Both the position numbers and the translations under genes were made by a program. Under the pieces are notes generated by a model. The model ran no database searches. It had not been told where the DNA came from and saw only the letters and a list, made by a program, of their open reading frames with translations. DNA of 64,000 nt from assembly GCA_037157565.1 (NCBI GenBank), contig JAZHRO010000073.1:18172501-18236500 (forward strand), read 5' to 3'. Shown here one piece after another: positions 23,084 through 34,205 of this stretch (positions within the stretch are counted from its first letter, which is position 1; every line of letters begins with the position of its first letter). Source of the stretch: Thalassia testudinum (lineage: Eukaryota > Streptophyta > Magnoliopsida > Alismatales > Hydrocharitaceae).

Positions 23084-25660
23084 TGTTGAATCACGAGAAT
23101 CGTCATTTAAAGTATGCATCACATCATAGTATAGGACGAAAATTGCTACAACATTTAAATTTATAATGTGCCCGAAAATAGGAAATGAGTCCAAGGTCAT
23201 TCACAAGGAGCAAATATGGAATTTACACACTAATCGCAATTTAAATCAAGGAGCACAATAATAAGAATATGCAATGAATATTAGTAATCAAAAATATATT
23301 CAATAATAGCCACATTAAGCATAAATATCAATGTATACAATTTCCCAAATCAAATATTGCTACAGTAATCTTGAACCACTTACTCAAATATCCATGTCAA
23401 CATAGATACCAAATAACTCCATAGTATCTCAATCAAAGCCAAGTCAGACGTCGGCTACAAGAGGTAGATGCCTTAAACATCTCCAAGCAACACAAGGCAT
23501 AAGAGTACCAGCACAGCATCAGCATCTCCAAACCTCACTAAGTATTGAGCATTTAGGCATGAATATCAAGGTGCAAAACCTACCCCTACCCTCCTCAAAT
23601 TTTCCTTTCTTTTCTCTATTCAGAACCAGGCATAGGGTAGTCGGGTATATGGGTAATCGAGTAGTGAAGAGGCGGCTAGACCAGCCGGTAAGGTGTAGCA
23701 GGTGAGGAGTGAGAGCTTAAGTGAGAGGGACCTCACCCCTGTGTCATAAGGCAATAATCCCATGACACAAAAGCACTTTATATGTTGTTGTGCGCACGTA
23801 CGTCCCCGATGTGGGACTAAGGAGATGGCATTCTCTTTGTTGCTTCCTTCATGAGCAGAAGTGAGTCCTTCGTCAAATCAAGGCTATGCATCACTGTTTC
23901 CTTCACAAATGTTGGTGGGGATGGCTTCGCACACCGAAGCTACTTTGAATTAAGGCAGCAGCTGGTCGAATGGTAGTTGGAGGTAGGTGAACATAGTTGG
24001 AGAAGGTATCGGCGATGGCAGAGCTTTGACGAGGGTACCTGAAACAAAAAGATGGCCTTGTGGCCTAATTAAATAGCCACAGACCTTCGTCATGGAGTGG
24101 CGAAGGTAGTGGTGGGCATGATTTGGTGAATGGGTGATTGTGGTGGTCCGATGATGGCTGTTAGGGCGGCAGACGGTGGGTTTGTCCGGAGGGGTGAAGG
24201 AGCGAGAGAATGGTAAAATTGGTTGAGGGGTTTTAATGAGGGAAGTGAGGCAATGCTTTTGGAAGTGATACAGGGTTGTTTGGTGGTGTGGTGTGGCATG
24301 GCGAGCTCGTTAAAGGCATCACTAGCAATGGAGAAGATGGAAGGGAAGGAGGTGATATGTTGGTTGAATTGAGGATCTAAGGGTTTAGGACTAATCTAGG
24401 GAGAAGGAGAGAGAGAGAACCTAATTATAGATGACGGGGAAGGGAGATCGGCGTCAGCTTTGATTGGCCAGCACTAGACGAGATGAAGGCTTTGGTGGTG
24501 AGGACAGCGAGGAGAAAGGGGTCAGGTAGCCCTGGCTTTGGCCCACCAGGCGTGGATGAAGATGGGGAAGAAGTTCCCTCTGCCTATTGTGTGTGGTAGA
24601 GGGCAACGAATGGGGGATCGAGGAGCTCTCCGGAGATGAGGTCGGAGCTGGTCGAAGGAAGGAGAGGAAGAGGCTTTTTGGCCTAAAACCTAGCTGAGGA
24701 GCACAGTCTAGGGTCACGGACTTCTTATAGAGCTTAAGAATGAGCTCTAATTGAAGGAGGCCTGATTTGGCCGAGTTTTCAAGGAAGAAAAGTCCTTGAA
24801 TATCTCAAGCTTGCCCGATCTCTACAAGTCGATTTGGAATCTTTAGGGTATCTCAAGAGATTAGGAAACTCATCTAGGTCTTTCCCTCCAAATTTGGAGG
24901 CGATTGGCTTTAATTCGAGAGAGAAAACCTCCCTTGAATCTCGCTGAAGGTGCGTTCCCACAGCTAATGGTGGCAAGGAACTAGATGTGAAGAATATGAG
25001 AAACTTAGGGGGGTAAACGCAATAAATCTAAAAGTTAGGGGCTTAAGGGTAAGGAATAGAGTTTCTAGGGACTAAATGCACTCTAGGTCAAGATGAACTC
25101 TAATTAGGCCTAAATTTTGGTGCTAACCTAATTTAGACCCAAGGAATCTAATAGTGAAGATAGATTTGAGTTTTGACCAGATTTGATTAGGCAATTTGCA
25201 TAGAAGTCCAAATTAGGGTAAAATCCCATCTAAAACTCTGTTCTAGGTTAAATGGGTTCAGATGGTCAAACCAAGGGTACCAAACCTCTTAGAATATTTT
25301 TATATGAATTTTAGGAGGTTTAAATGAATTTTATCCAGACCAGAACCTCTTCAATTTAAGCAGGTCTAAAATTAGGGTTTTGTGTGTTATTCTCGAAATG
25401 TGCGAAACCCCGTTTCTATTTGTGTTGATCCACTTCTTAATCTTAAATGCTCAATTAACCCTTAATTAACCCCTAGGTGATCCCGTGGTTACTCTGCATT
25501 TATGATGTGATGTTAAAACAACATAATTAACCCTAATTTGTTATTCTCTTCTAAAAATGGATTTGGGTTGAATTATGGTCCTCAGGTAATTATTCAAGAG
25601 CATTTGTCTCTTGATTTTGACTAATTCAAGTAGTTATGGGTAATGATGGTGTTACCATCA
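23084..25660 (-). repeat. Solo LTR S2 (family of C/H/I) in tail of element B
   Basis: A 2.6-kb LTR on the minus strand, from TGATGGTAACACC (25660) to TTCAACA (23084), flanked by perfect 5-bp duplications CTTGG at 23079-23083 and 25661-25665. The first part, with ACACCATCAT...CCATAACTA, matches the LTR start at 57037. The sequence near 23130-23220 is the U5 end related to 48740-48840. No primer site or purine tract borders it, so it is a solo LTR. Confidence 0.9.
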
Positions 25661-26124
25661 CTTGGATAGTACTATCTTGAAGTGCTGGTGCTAAAGGACC
25701 CTCGTGGATTGGTAACGGGAATGATGATCTCGACACATCTATTGTAGGACTAAGTTAAGAATAAGCATGGGAGAGATAAAAAAAAAAAAGTTTTTAAAAA
25801 AAGCACGACCTTATAAATGTTGCCATTCACAAGCACAAACACAAGGTTTTAAAGGATTGTGCAAGTTGCGAATCAGATTCAAGAGTCGGAGAAATCCTAA
25901 CTATAAAATAATTTCAGGCCATCTGAATTAACAAGGAGTTTGTGAATTTTTTGAGGACTAATTAATTACGATTCATCTAATTTTTGGATCCGAAGATGAA
26001 TCCCAATGTTTATCTATAAAAAATCCCATGCCTTTCATGTTTTATCAGCTAAGGTCCCATAATATATTTCTCCTCTAAAGTAAAAAAATTAGTTTTTCTC
26101 AAAAATCCGTATTGTGAAAATTAG

Positions 26125-26159
26125 TTTTGCTAAGAGAATAGCAAAAGATAAGCATGGGG
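26125..26159 (+). promoter_or_regulatory. Hairpin plus 3' polypurine tract of element B
   Basis: TTTTGCTA (26125-26132), loop AGAGAA, TAGCAAAA (26139-26146), nine bases after the TAGC core the tract GCATGGGG and then the LTR at 26160. Confidence 0.8.
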
Positions 26160-26385
26160 TGTGATAAACGCTAGTTTATCATCATTTTTATGCCCTAAAA
26201 TAGGTCTAGCTCTTAGGATTTTAACTCCGCAAATGGGTTTCTGGGTTGCATTTAGGCATCACTTAGGTTAGGCATGCATTGCATGATTTTCTGTGTTTTT
26301 AACATGTTCATTTGAGCGCGAAGGAAGAATAGATGGCTAGATCCCTAAAACCCTAACATTCAAGAAGGCAACATGTGAAGAGGAA

Positions 26386-27055
26386 GCTCAATTCAACTGG
26401 GACTCAGCTAGATCCAGCACATTACAGTTGGATACCAGCTCACCTAGGTTAGGTTTAGCTCTCTTAAGCTCCACTCAGCGCACCTTAGCTGGATGGTAGC
26501 TCAACTTAGCTCAACTCAGCTCAAGTCAACTCAAACTCCTATCAACTTAGTTGAGTCTAGCTATCTTAGCTCCAATTAGTTCACTGGGAACTCTAGCTAG
26601 CTCAACTTAGTTGACAGGAGTCCATCTTAGCTTAGGTCCAGCTTTCCCTAGCTCCACTCAACTCACAGCAACTGAACTCCCTCCAGCTTAGCTACTACTT
26701 GTCAACTTAGTAGCTAAGCTAGCTCGGGAGTTCCTTTCACAAGCAGATCCAGCTCAACCCAGCTTCAGAAAGGTTGATACCAGCTCAATTTAACTCCACT
26801 ACTCAAGCTTAGCTGCTAACAAAAGAACTAGCAAGCTAAGCTGAGTAGCTGAGCACTTTTGAAGATCTCTTCAGTAGAATCAACTCTGGGAATTCCAGCT
26901 CAACTCCAATTGTACTTTAGACAACTCTTCCTCAGCTCCTCTTCTCAAAACCCTAGCTCCCTCCACTACTACCCTACTAGCTAAGCTACCTTAGCTAGCT
27001 TAACTAAGCTCAACACCTCTTCCACTCCATGGCCGACCCCCCCTCCTACTTAGCT
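26386..27055 (+). repeat. Dense array of AGCT-centred words in U3 of B
   Basis: Words such as CTTAGCTC, CCAGCTCAAC and CTAGCTAAGC return throughout. I count about 38 AGCT in about 670 bp, against about 3 expected by chance. Spacing is irregular. The corresponding part of the 5' LTR lies beyond the insertion of F and is not in the window. Confidence 0.8.
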
Positions 27056-27121
27056 CCACCTAATTGGCTATCCAACCTACACCTTAACTCCACCAAAAAA
27101 ATTCACTCACATCCCCTGAAT

Positions 27122-27711
27122 TTGGCACCAAATTGAGGCATCCCTTAGCCCCACAACCACCACCAAAAGCCACAAAAACTGGAGCCAACTAACCCTCCTA
27201 TAGCCACCTATACATGGCACCAAAAATACCCCTACACATCCACCCTTCATCCACCCTACCACCCTCCATCCAACCATTCAAGTTGGTGCCAACCTAACCC
27301 CTTCTAGAACAACCATATGTGGCGCTAACCTGAAGCAACCTTCCACCCATTAACCCTCCTATAACCACCACACATGTTGGCGCCAAGAGACCTACCCATG
27401 CTCCTTCACCTTGGCACCAACTTTTAATCCCATCTCCACCTTACACCTACCCCCACAAGGCCATCATCACCACCCAATTTTGTCACCAAATCTCTAACCA
27501 ACAAACTCCATCCTAACAATCATTTAGTTGGAGCCAAATACCCATTTAACCACCATCTATGTTGGTGCCAACTAGCCCCCTCCTATACACCATTCATCCA
27601 CTTCACAAACACATCCTAACCTTCCATTCTCCATGCTAACCACCAACCCGCCATTTTTGGTGCCTCTCCACCACCATAACCACCCCCACATGCCTCTCCC
27701 ATTGGCGCCAA
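27122..27711 (+). repeat. Array of TTGGCGCCAA-like palindromes in 3' LTR of B
   Basis: Perfect TTGGCGCCAA at 27377-27386 and 27702-27711; one-step variants at 27122, 27179, 27214, 27283, 27319, 27411, 27480, 27528, 27562 and 27657. Distances 57, 35, 69, 36, then 58, 34, 69 suggest an old tandem duplication of about 197 bp. The last copy lies about 90 bp before the TATA box at 27802. Confidence 0.8.
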
Positions 27712-28711
27712 AACACCATGGCCCTTAGATCTTCTAACCACCTTCATAAGCCCATCCTAACCCTACACATCATCCATTCCTACCCCCTCCCCTGCCACTC
27801 CTATAAAAAGACCTACCCTACCACCAAAAAAAGGACCCTTTGGCTACATACTTCACACATAATTCCACCTACACTCCACCATATCCCACAGCCAGGAGAA
27901 GAAGGAGAAGAAGATTAAGGGGACACTTTGTCCCCTTGGTGCCTTCCCCTCTTCCCTTCTCTCTTATGCCCATGCTAGGCAGAGGTCAAGCTAGGCAGGA
28001 GGACGTCCAAAGGAGGAGTTCTTGAGGGTGGTTCACACCCACCCTAGGAGGAGGTTTAGAGTGGAATCCTTCCACTCTTAGAGGAGCTAGGGCACACCCA
28101 ACAAGGGCTTGCCAAGGAGGACACATCTTTGGAGGAGCACTTCAAGAAGGAATTGGAGGAATCCTTTTCAAGCCCAGAAGTAGCTAAGCTTGGAGCAAGG
28201 CTCTCTCCTCTTCACCAACATCACTAGGAGGATTTTTGTTTTTCCATTTTCTATTTTTATTTTAGTAGTAGAAGCATTCCTCTACTAGTGATTTTGTAAA
28301 ATAATTTTCTCCATAATCAAAGTTGCCTTTCCATATTTCTTATCTCATTTTATTTGATTGCTTTCTACTCTAGTGCACTTACCTCCTCTCTCTACGTACC
28401 TAGGGTGAGCTTAGGGAGAGGATCTTCTTGCCACCTAGATTTTAGCATTTTGGTGTAGTCTTCCTTCGTACTTCATCATTCAATTGCTAGTTATTTCAAA
28501 ACACTAAAAAATATATATTATATTCAAAAATCACAAAAGGAAAGTTGATTTCCCAATTTAAAGCAAGAGTGTTAAAATTTGCACTTTTACCTCCCTTGGG
28601 ATGACCAGAATACTTTCCAAGTACTCGATTTTTATAAATTTTAAAAATGATTGAAATTGCATGTTACAACAATAAAAATCCTAATTAACAAATTACGCAT
28701 TTTCACCATCA

Positions 28712-29785
28712 ATCATGTGGTACATGGATAAGGAATGGACATTGGTCTAGGACCAATGGGACAATGCAATGAACTGTTGTCAGTGTACATGCCAAGGATA
28801 CGATATGTGTGTAGCCATGATTGGCTGGAATAATATTGCAAATGATGTGAGATGTACCACCTAGTATGACAATGTGATATGTGTTGTAAACATTTAGAAG
28901 GAAAAGGGATGTTAGCGCATGGGATCCTACTGTGGCACAATCCCATTGGTAAGAAAATGGTCTAAAACATATTTGCATGTATGGGATAGAAAGGGTAGAA
29001 TGAAGATAACAACCAAATAAATTAAGCCTGGGAGTTAGCATTCACCCCATGGTAACTTGGTGAGGTAAGAACCCCAAAGGGTTTTGGTTCTGACAGTACA
29101 ATGATTGCGCACTTTGTGATGTACTAGAGGCATAGATTTTTTAGTGTGTTGGCCTATTTGGCAACCCTGGGAGGTGGGCGGCTACTTACCCCACTAAGTG
29201 TTGGAGTAGGTGAAGGTTGGGAGGTTGGGATTGACCCCCTAGCCTTTCCGCTAGAACTTGCTCTGGATAGTGACCTAGATTCAGTGAGAAGTAAATTAAA
29301 AAGGATATCAGGAAGATGAACTTGTTGAGAAATGTAACGGTACCTTGAGGCATACTAATGGAGGAATTGATGATCTATGTGTAGTGGGTACAGTTAGATA
29401 GGTGTTGTCAGCCTTGTACTTGTTTTGGCTGTTGTAGTAGAGGTTCCTTACCTTAGTGGCACTTGCACTTACTATTACACTTCCCTACTTTACCTTTTTG
29501 TGCCACTTTTACTGTCTTTTGCTAGCACTCTACTTCTACTGAGTGTTTGCTCATAACTCTATTTGTATTGTTTACTAGGTGAAGGAGGTTTTAGTGGAGA
29601 GTTTGCGGAGTAGTAAATTCTTGGACTAGTGTCAGTACTGTACATTTCTCTTTTTCTTTTATAGTAGTTGTTGGCGTGATTCTCTACCGGGGCACATGTT
29701 TTCAAGTTTCCACTGATGTATGACCTATGAAGTTTGTTAATGAAAGAATGCCATTTTATTTCCTTTGCATGCCTAATGTATAATT
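28712..29785. other. Unclassified repeat X, left part
   Basis: Sequence between the 3' LTR of B and solo LTR G. It has no credible reading frame and no recognised motif. It continues right of G and D at 48292. Because the joined sequence around 48440-48480 could be the end of an LTR followed by a decayed tRNA-Met-type primer site, X may be an old gypsy LTR, but this is weak. Confidence 0.35.
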
Positions 29786-31138
29786 TGTAATTTCTCCTAC
29801 TACGGAGAGGATGAGATATGCGTGATGCGAAAAATAAAGTGGAAATTAAAATAACAATCACACAAAATTGCAATCACACAAGTACACAAAGATATTTAGG
29901 TAGAAACCCAAACCTGGGTAAAAACCACCACCTAAGTCTCTTGACTTAGGATTTCCCGATTGACCTAGTCGATCAAATCCACTAATGAGTCACTTAAACA
30001 AGGGTGACTCAACCTCTTACAACCATACTACTTACAAAAGGGTAGTGTACCTCAAACTCCTCTTCACGAGAAGTATTTAGTCTCACGAAGGAGACGGGAA
30101 TTCGCAATGCGAATACCCAACCAAAGCCAATGAAAATACAACAGTCCTATAGAGCCACAAATAAAAAATGTAAATCAAGCTACTATAGGAAATAGGAAAC
30201 TTCCCTTTGTTAGAAATGCGTCAGCAAGTGATGCGGGTGCATGATCCATGCAACGACAGGACAATGCTCTCGTATACGATGGCTGGAGAGCATGTGCACA
30301 GCGAGTGTGGTGCTCTCTAATGAGGGATAGAGGAACTCGGAGAGCAACAGCACGTCTATATGATCTTCTTCTCTAGGACACAAAATGATGTGGAAAAGCT
30401 AATGCTTGGTGTGTCTCACAAAGGAAGGGGCATCTCCTATTTATAGATGGCTTAGGAAGGCTTTGGAAGGCTTCTATAGCTATTGGGAACAAACCCAAGG
30501 CAGATTGGGCCAGAATCAAGGTCATTAATGATTCTGACAGGGTTATCAGACATCTCGAAAGCAAGTATAAGGCATCTGGGAATCAAAATAGAAATCTAAT
30601 ACTAGATGGGTTCCCTTACTGATTTAGTCAGACCTAAACAGGGTTTTAATGTAAATGGGTCAGACGATAGGTTGGACATCTGGCACTATGTCTGGACGTC
30701 TGGAAACCTAAATTACTCCAGGAATGGATTTCCCAAGGCACAAACAGCTAGATTACTGATGAAAGATGATTTTGGCTCAATCGAGGGCTAACGTCTATTT
30801 ATCAGGTGTCTAAGATCCTTTATGGACGTCTGATAGAAGATTAAGGGTCAATCCTCAACAAATATATTTCTAAGCCAACATTCCACTAATTGGACGTCTG
30901 ACAATGTCATCAGACATCTATTAAGACATCTGGACTAAGGGCTGGATGTCTAAATCTGGCAAACAGTAAGTGGTTCTCAACCTAAGTGTTTTTGGACATC
31001 TGATAAAATAGTCAGACGTCTGATTTCTAGAGTGGATGTCTGATCAGACTGCCTGATGCCTACTTTGGATTTCTAAGTTCTCTAAGAGTTGTCTAAGTGT
31101 CCTAGGGTTTAGTAGGCGATCCTAGGACTTAAGATAGG
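29786..31138 (-). repeat. Solo LTR G (copia-like), left part
   Basis: G starts TGTAATTTCTCC after TAATT (29781-29785) and ends CACCAACA at 48286 before a second TAATT (48287-48291). It is split by element D at 31138/31139. Layout and some words (the AAGTCTC-TTGACTTAGGATTT stretch near 29935, the CCAACA end) parallel the copia LTR at 34291, so it is a SIRE-like LTR read on the minus strand. A minus TATA box (TATAAAT) lies at 30445-30439, with a palindrome array just upstream. Total length without D is about 1.68 kb. Confidence 0.75.
30547..31042 (-). repeat. Array of CAGACGTCTG-like words in U3 of G
   Basis: About 13 copies of GAC(G/A)TCTG or one-step variants, for example at 30674, 30692, 30823, 30891, 30911, 30924, 30993, 31012 and 31033; the perfect 10-bp palindrome is at 31013-31022. 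The array ends about 100 bp upstream of the minus-strand TATA box, as in the copia LTR. Confidence 0.75.
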
Positions 31139-32858
31139 TGATGTAAACACATCTATTTAGGTTAAAATGCCTTTTCATGCATGTTCCAAGGCTTAGATTT
31201 GCATTTAATGTTATAAATATTGTATAGCATGCATCATTATGCATTTAGAGTAGTTGTATATATTTTAGGTTAATTAGGTCCTTTTTATGGTCAAGAGAGA
31301 AGAAGATTTATTTCAGGTCCTTGGATGGATGATCGGACCATACGAATCTGATCAGGACGATGATCAGAGGCTAACGCCTCTGAAATAGTTTAGATCGGAG
31401 TTCCATAGCATCACATGAAGAGCGAGAAAGATCAACAGCCAGGAGGGCAATGTGACATCCTTACGGGCTTCGGATAAAAATCGAACCATACGGATGGATC
31501 CGAAGCGATGATCGCAATCGGAAAATGCAAAAATCAACTCAATCCAAGTACCGTGGCACCCTCTGCAATAGAAAGAAGAATGGATGGCCTAGATGGTGCC
31601 ACGTGGCGCCATCCAAGCCACCCAACACCGACTCCTCATCATCGCTGATCTCGCACCACAGCCGTTGGATCTTGATCCAACGACTGAGGATTCATCTCCA
31701 CCGCGTGCGTTAAGACATCTGCACGACGATCTGGACGTCTTGGCGCATTGGTTGGAGAGAGGCACTCCCAAAGGAGGGGTGCGGGTTCGAATCCCCGAAG
31801 CCCCCCCAATTCCTCAATACAGCCAGCGCCCAACACAGCCAGCACATGCATGCGCATGTAGCCGCAGCAGCAGAACCTGCGTGCAGCGACAGCGCAGCGC
31901 CAGCACGCGAGCGAATGCACGCTTGACAAGGAGTGCAATGCGCGTGCCAGCGAAGCATGAGCAGTGGGGATATGCATGAATCTTTAGCGAAGCGGGCCTT
32001 TAGTGACACTTGCAGCTGTCACTAATGGCCCGTTTACGCCAGCAAACCAATTGAAGGTGCAGATCTTTAGCGATAGAAAGGGCGAATCTGTAGCGACATT
32101 TACGAACATCAGTAATGACCCAAATGAGAATTTGTTCTTCCTCCTCCACTATAAAAGGACCTACCCACCACCATTCCAAACCATCTCTTCCTTTCTTCCT
32201 CTCACCACCTCCAAGGCTTTAGAGAGAGCTTGTCTCAAGCCTGGTATACTCCTCTAGAGTAGAAAATCAAATAGTTTTCCCTCCCCTCATTCCCATTCAA
32301 GGAGCATCCCGTGGTCGTCTTCTCACCTCCCTTCGAGAAGAAGATCCCCGCCGCAACATCGTCCTGCCCCGCCCTCCGTCTTCCAGCTCCGTCCTCCTTC
32401 ATCCCGCTCCTCACCGCCTTCCTCCAGGCGACGTCAGAGTGAGTCATCCTCCGAGCAACCGTCAAGGGGGATTTTCTCATCTCCATCTATCTTTATTGCT
32501 TTCTAGTGTAGTTTTTCCCACTTTCTTAGTTGTAGAAAACATTGGATTCAGAAATATATGTGATTGTTCCTCTCTCACTCTCTTTTCTTTTTATTTTGCA
32601 AGTAGATTAGCTAGATTTCATTGACATGATCTCTTGCCATATTAAAAATACTAAAAAAATTAGAAAAGACAAAAACGACCAAAAATAGATAAAAGAGAAA
32701 CGCATATATTTCAAAACCAAACGTTCACCTCCCCGTGTTCGACCCAGGACTCACTTTCGAGTTTCGATTATAAATTTTATCTGATAGACGCGTTTTGCAA
32801 GCTACGACGACACGTCCTCCGAACCTTGATTTTTAATTCACGAAGTGCACCTCCATCA
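31139..32858 (+). repeat. 5' LTR of element D
   Basis: 1.72 kb, TGATGTAAACAC to CTCCATCA. TATAAAAGG at 32150-32158 is the promoter TATA box. A GC/CpG-rich block lies at 31590-31970, an inverted repeat at 32000-32025, and the U5 motif CCTCCCCGTGTTCGACCC at about 32731. It pairs with 46265-47958 over its whole length with scattered substitutions, and with the LTR of E on the minus strand. Confidence 0.9.
32000..32025 (+). repeat. Perfect 9-bp inverted repeat in LTR of D
   Basis: TTAGTGACA (32000-32008), 8-nt loop, TGTCACTAA (32017-32025), about 125 bp before the TATA box. The LTR of E has the same structure with TTAGCGACG/CGTCGCTAA and an 8-nt loop. The 3' LTR copy near 47106 has lost pairing at two positions. 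Confidence 0.75.
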
Positions 32859-32861
32859 TTT

Positions 32862-32879
32862 TGGTGCCATTGCAGGGGA
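32862..32879 (+). other. Primer-binding site of element D (tRNA-Asp type)
   Basis: TGGTGCCATTGCAGGGGA, three bases after the LTR end. Confidence 0.88.
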
Positions 32880-34205
32880 GGTAACGAAATTTACTTTATT
32901 ATTTTCTATGCTTCTTTGCATTTACATAGTACTAACCCTACTTGTCTTTGATCTACTGCCTTGCAGGTACCCTAGCATGGAGATCCAAGTGCGGTAGACC
33001 AAAGTAAAGTGCGAGTAGAGTGCTTTGTAAGTGCCCCCCACATTCCCCCTCCACTAGTTTCATTTCGACACACCCATAACCAAGACTCAAACTACTGAGG
33101 TGTTTACATAAACCCTAGGATAGACTTTGTGTGTCTTGTTTGCCATCTTCATCCATTTCACCCCCGAATTTTATAAAAAAAAATAAAAAAAAAAAGATAC
33201 TTTCTATGGGACGAATCAATATACACACTTCATACACCTATATTTGAGGCACATAACCTAACTTGATTTTCATCTACTCAACCAGGATTCTGACCTGTGG
33301 AACCGGTACACATAAATCAATGCATAAAGGAGTAGAAATCAATCTAGGTTAATCATCTCTGTGTGCCTTAATCGATGGTGCATTTGGGCCAATTGATTGA
33401 ATTGTTTGGGCCTCACCACCTAATTTAAAAGAGATTCATTTTGTAGTTGCCCCATAAGATTCAATACTTAGGTCAAGCTAGGCACTCCATATTTTCTTGA
33501 TTTACAAAGGAAAAATACTTGAACTCGTGCTTTCAAAACTTGGATTATCTCACAAAACTTGATTGAATATACCTAGTATTTGAATCCTAAAAGCTATTAA
33601 GCAAGATTCGAACCCTAAAATTCACCTCATCCTCAATAATCTTGCTTGAAAGCATTTTGGTTGTGCACATACACACATTCTCGAACAAATCATTAAGGAC
33701 ACAACCCATTAAGGGCCCATCACATTCCAGAAGCACCAATATCCCAAGCCTAACTAAAATTGATTAGACGTTGGCCATAAGGACTAATTCGCTCTTCGGG
33801 GTCCAGATTGAGATTGTTCACGATTAACCTACTTATACTAGTTAATCTGATGTCTAGCTAGGAGAGTAGCATCAAACGACCGTGGCTAGGGGTTACACTA
33901 GGAACCAGAGGTGCAAGCCAAAGGAAGAACCTTCTCCCCAGTCCCTTCTTCTAACTGGTTGGATTGCCTGGACATAAGTAGAGTAAATCATCCATAGTCT
34001 TAGGATGGATTCTGAGAGTCTGTAGACCTTTAGGCTACCTAACCTAAGGACAGGCTTATATTCTTGTGCTGTAGGGTCCCTTCTCATCCCTGTCCCTCTG
34101 ACTTCCTTCTAGTGTATGCTTGGAAGGAGGTCATTGAACCCTAAATTGGAAGGACCTTTAGACCATTCCCAGAGGTAGAGGTTGAGCTTTAGCCAAGCAT
34201 ATCCC
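32880..34205 (+). other. Untranslated leader of element D
   Basis: About 1.3 kb, homologous to the leader of E (reverse complement of about 5150-6383). A pyrimidine-rich stretch followed by CAGGTACCCTAGCATGG at about 32964 is shared by both. No reading frame is evident. Confidence 0.7.

Larger units (their letters stand above)
22174..26159 (+). other. 3' untranslated tail of element B
   Basis: About 1.4 kb of tail once solo LTR S2 (23084-25660) is removed. It holds the internal hairpin and purine tract near 22350 and the 3' hairpin and polypurine tract near 26140. Two copies of TTAGATGGTG lie at about 22934 and 22976. I see no coding region; short frames at 22216 and 22882 have no family features. 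Confidence 0.7.
10827..28711 (+). mobile_element. Element B: Athila-type Ty3/gypsy retrotransposon with full gag-pol order, inactive
   Basis: Order on the plus strand: 5' LTR (left part displaced by F), tRNA-Asp primer site, leader, gag, protease, reverse transcriptase, RNase H, integrase, internal hairpin and purine tract, tail, hairpin and polypurine tract, 3' LTR. The order PR-RT-RH-IN is that of Ty3/gypsy; the DLGAS protease, FMDD reverse transcriptase and a [10 protein letters not shown] motif after integrase are typical of the Athila lineage. Many stops and frameshifts show it is old. Two solo LTRs (S1 in gag, S2 in the tail) inserted later. No envelope-like frame is found between integrase and the 3' LTR. 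Confidence 0.9.
26160..28711 (+). repeat. 3' LTR of element B, complete
   Basis: A 2.55-kb LTR from TGTGATAAACG to CACCATCA. It shows, in order, an AGCT-word array (about 26386-27055), a TTGGCGCCAA-like array (27122-27711), a TATA box (TATAAAAA, 27802-27809), a short transcribed region and a U5 motif CCTCCCTTGGGATGAC at about 28590. The right flank ATCAT (28712-28716) would be the target duplication; its partner lies left of the window. Confidence 0.88.

Noticed and set aside
28709..29041. Minus-strand frames of 77-110 residues
   Set aside because: No domain, overlapping frames of equal quality, no promoter or splice pattern.
31593..31979. 128-residue frame and reverse-strand counterparts
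   Set aside because: GC-rich block of the D LTR; disrupted in the 3' LTR copy at 46730-47110, so not conserved.
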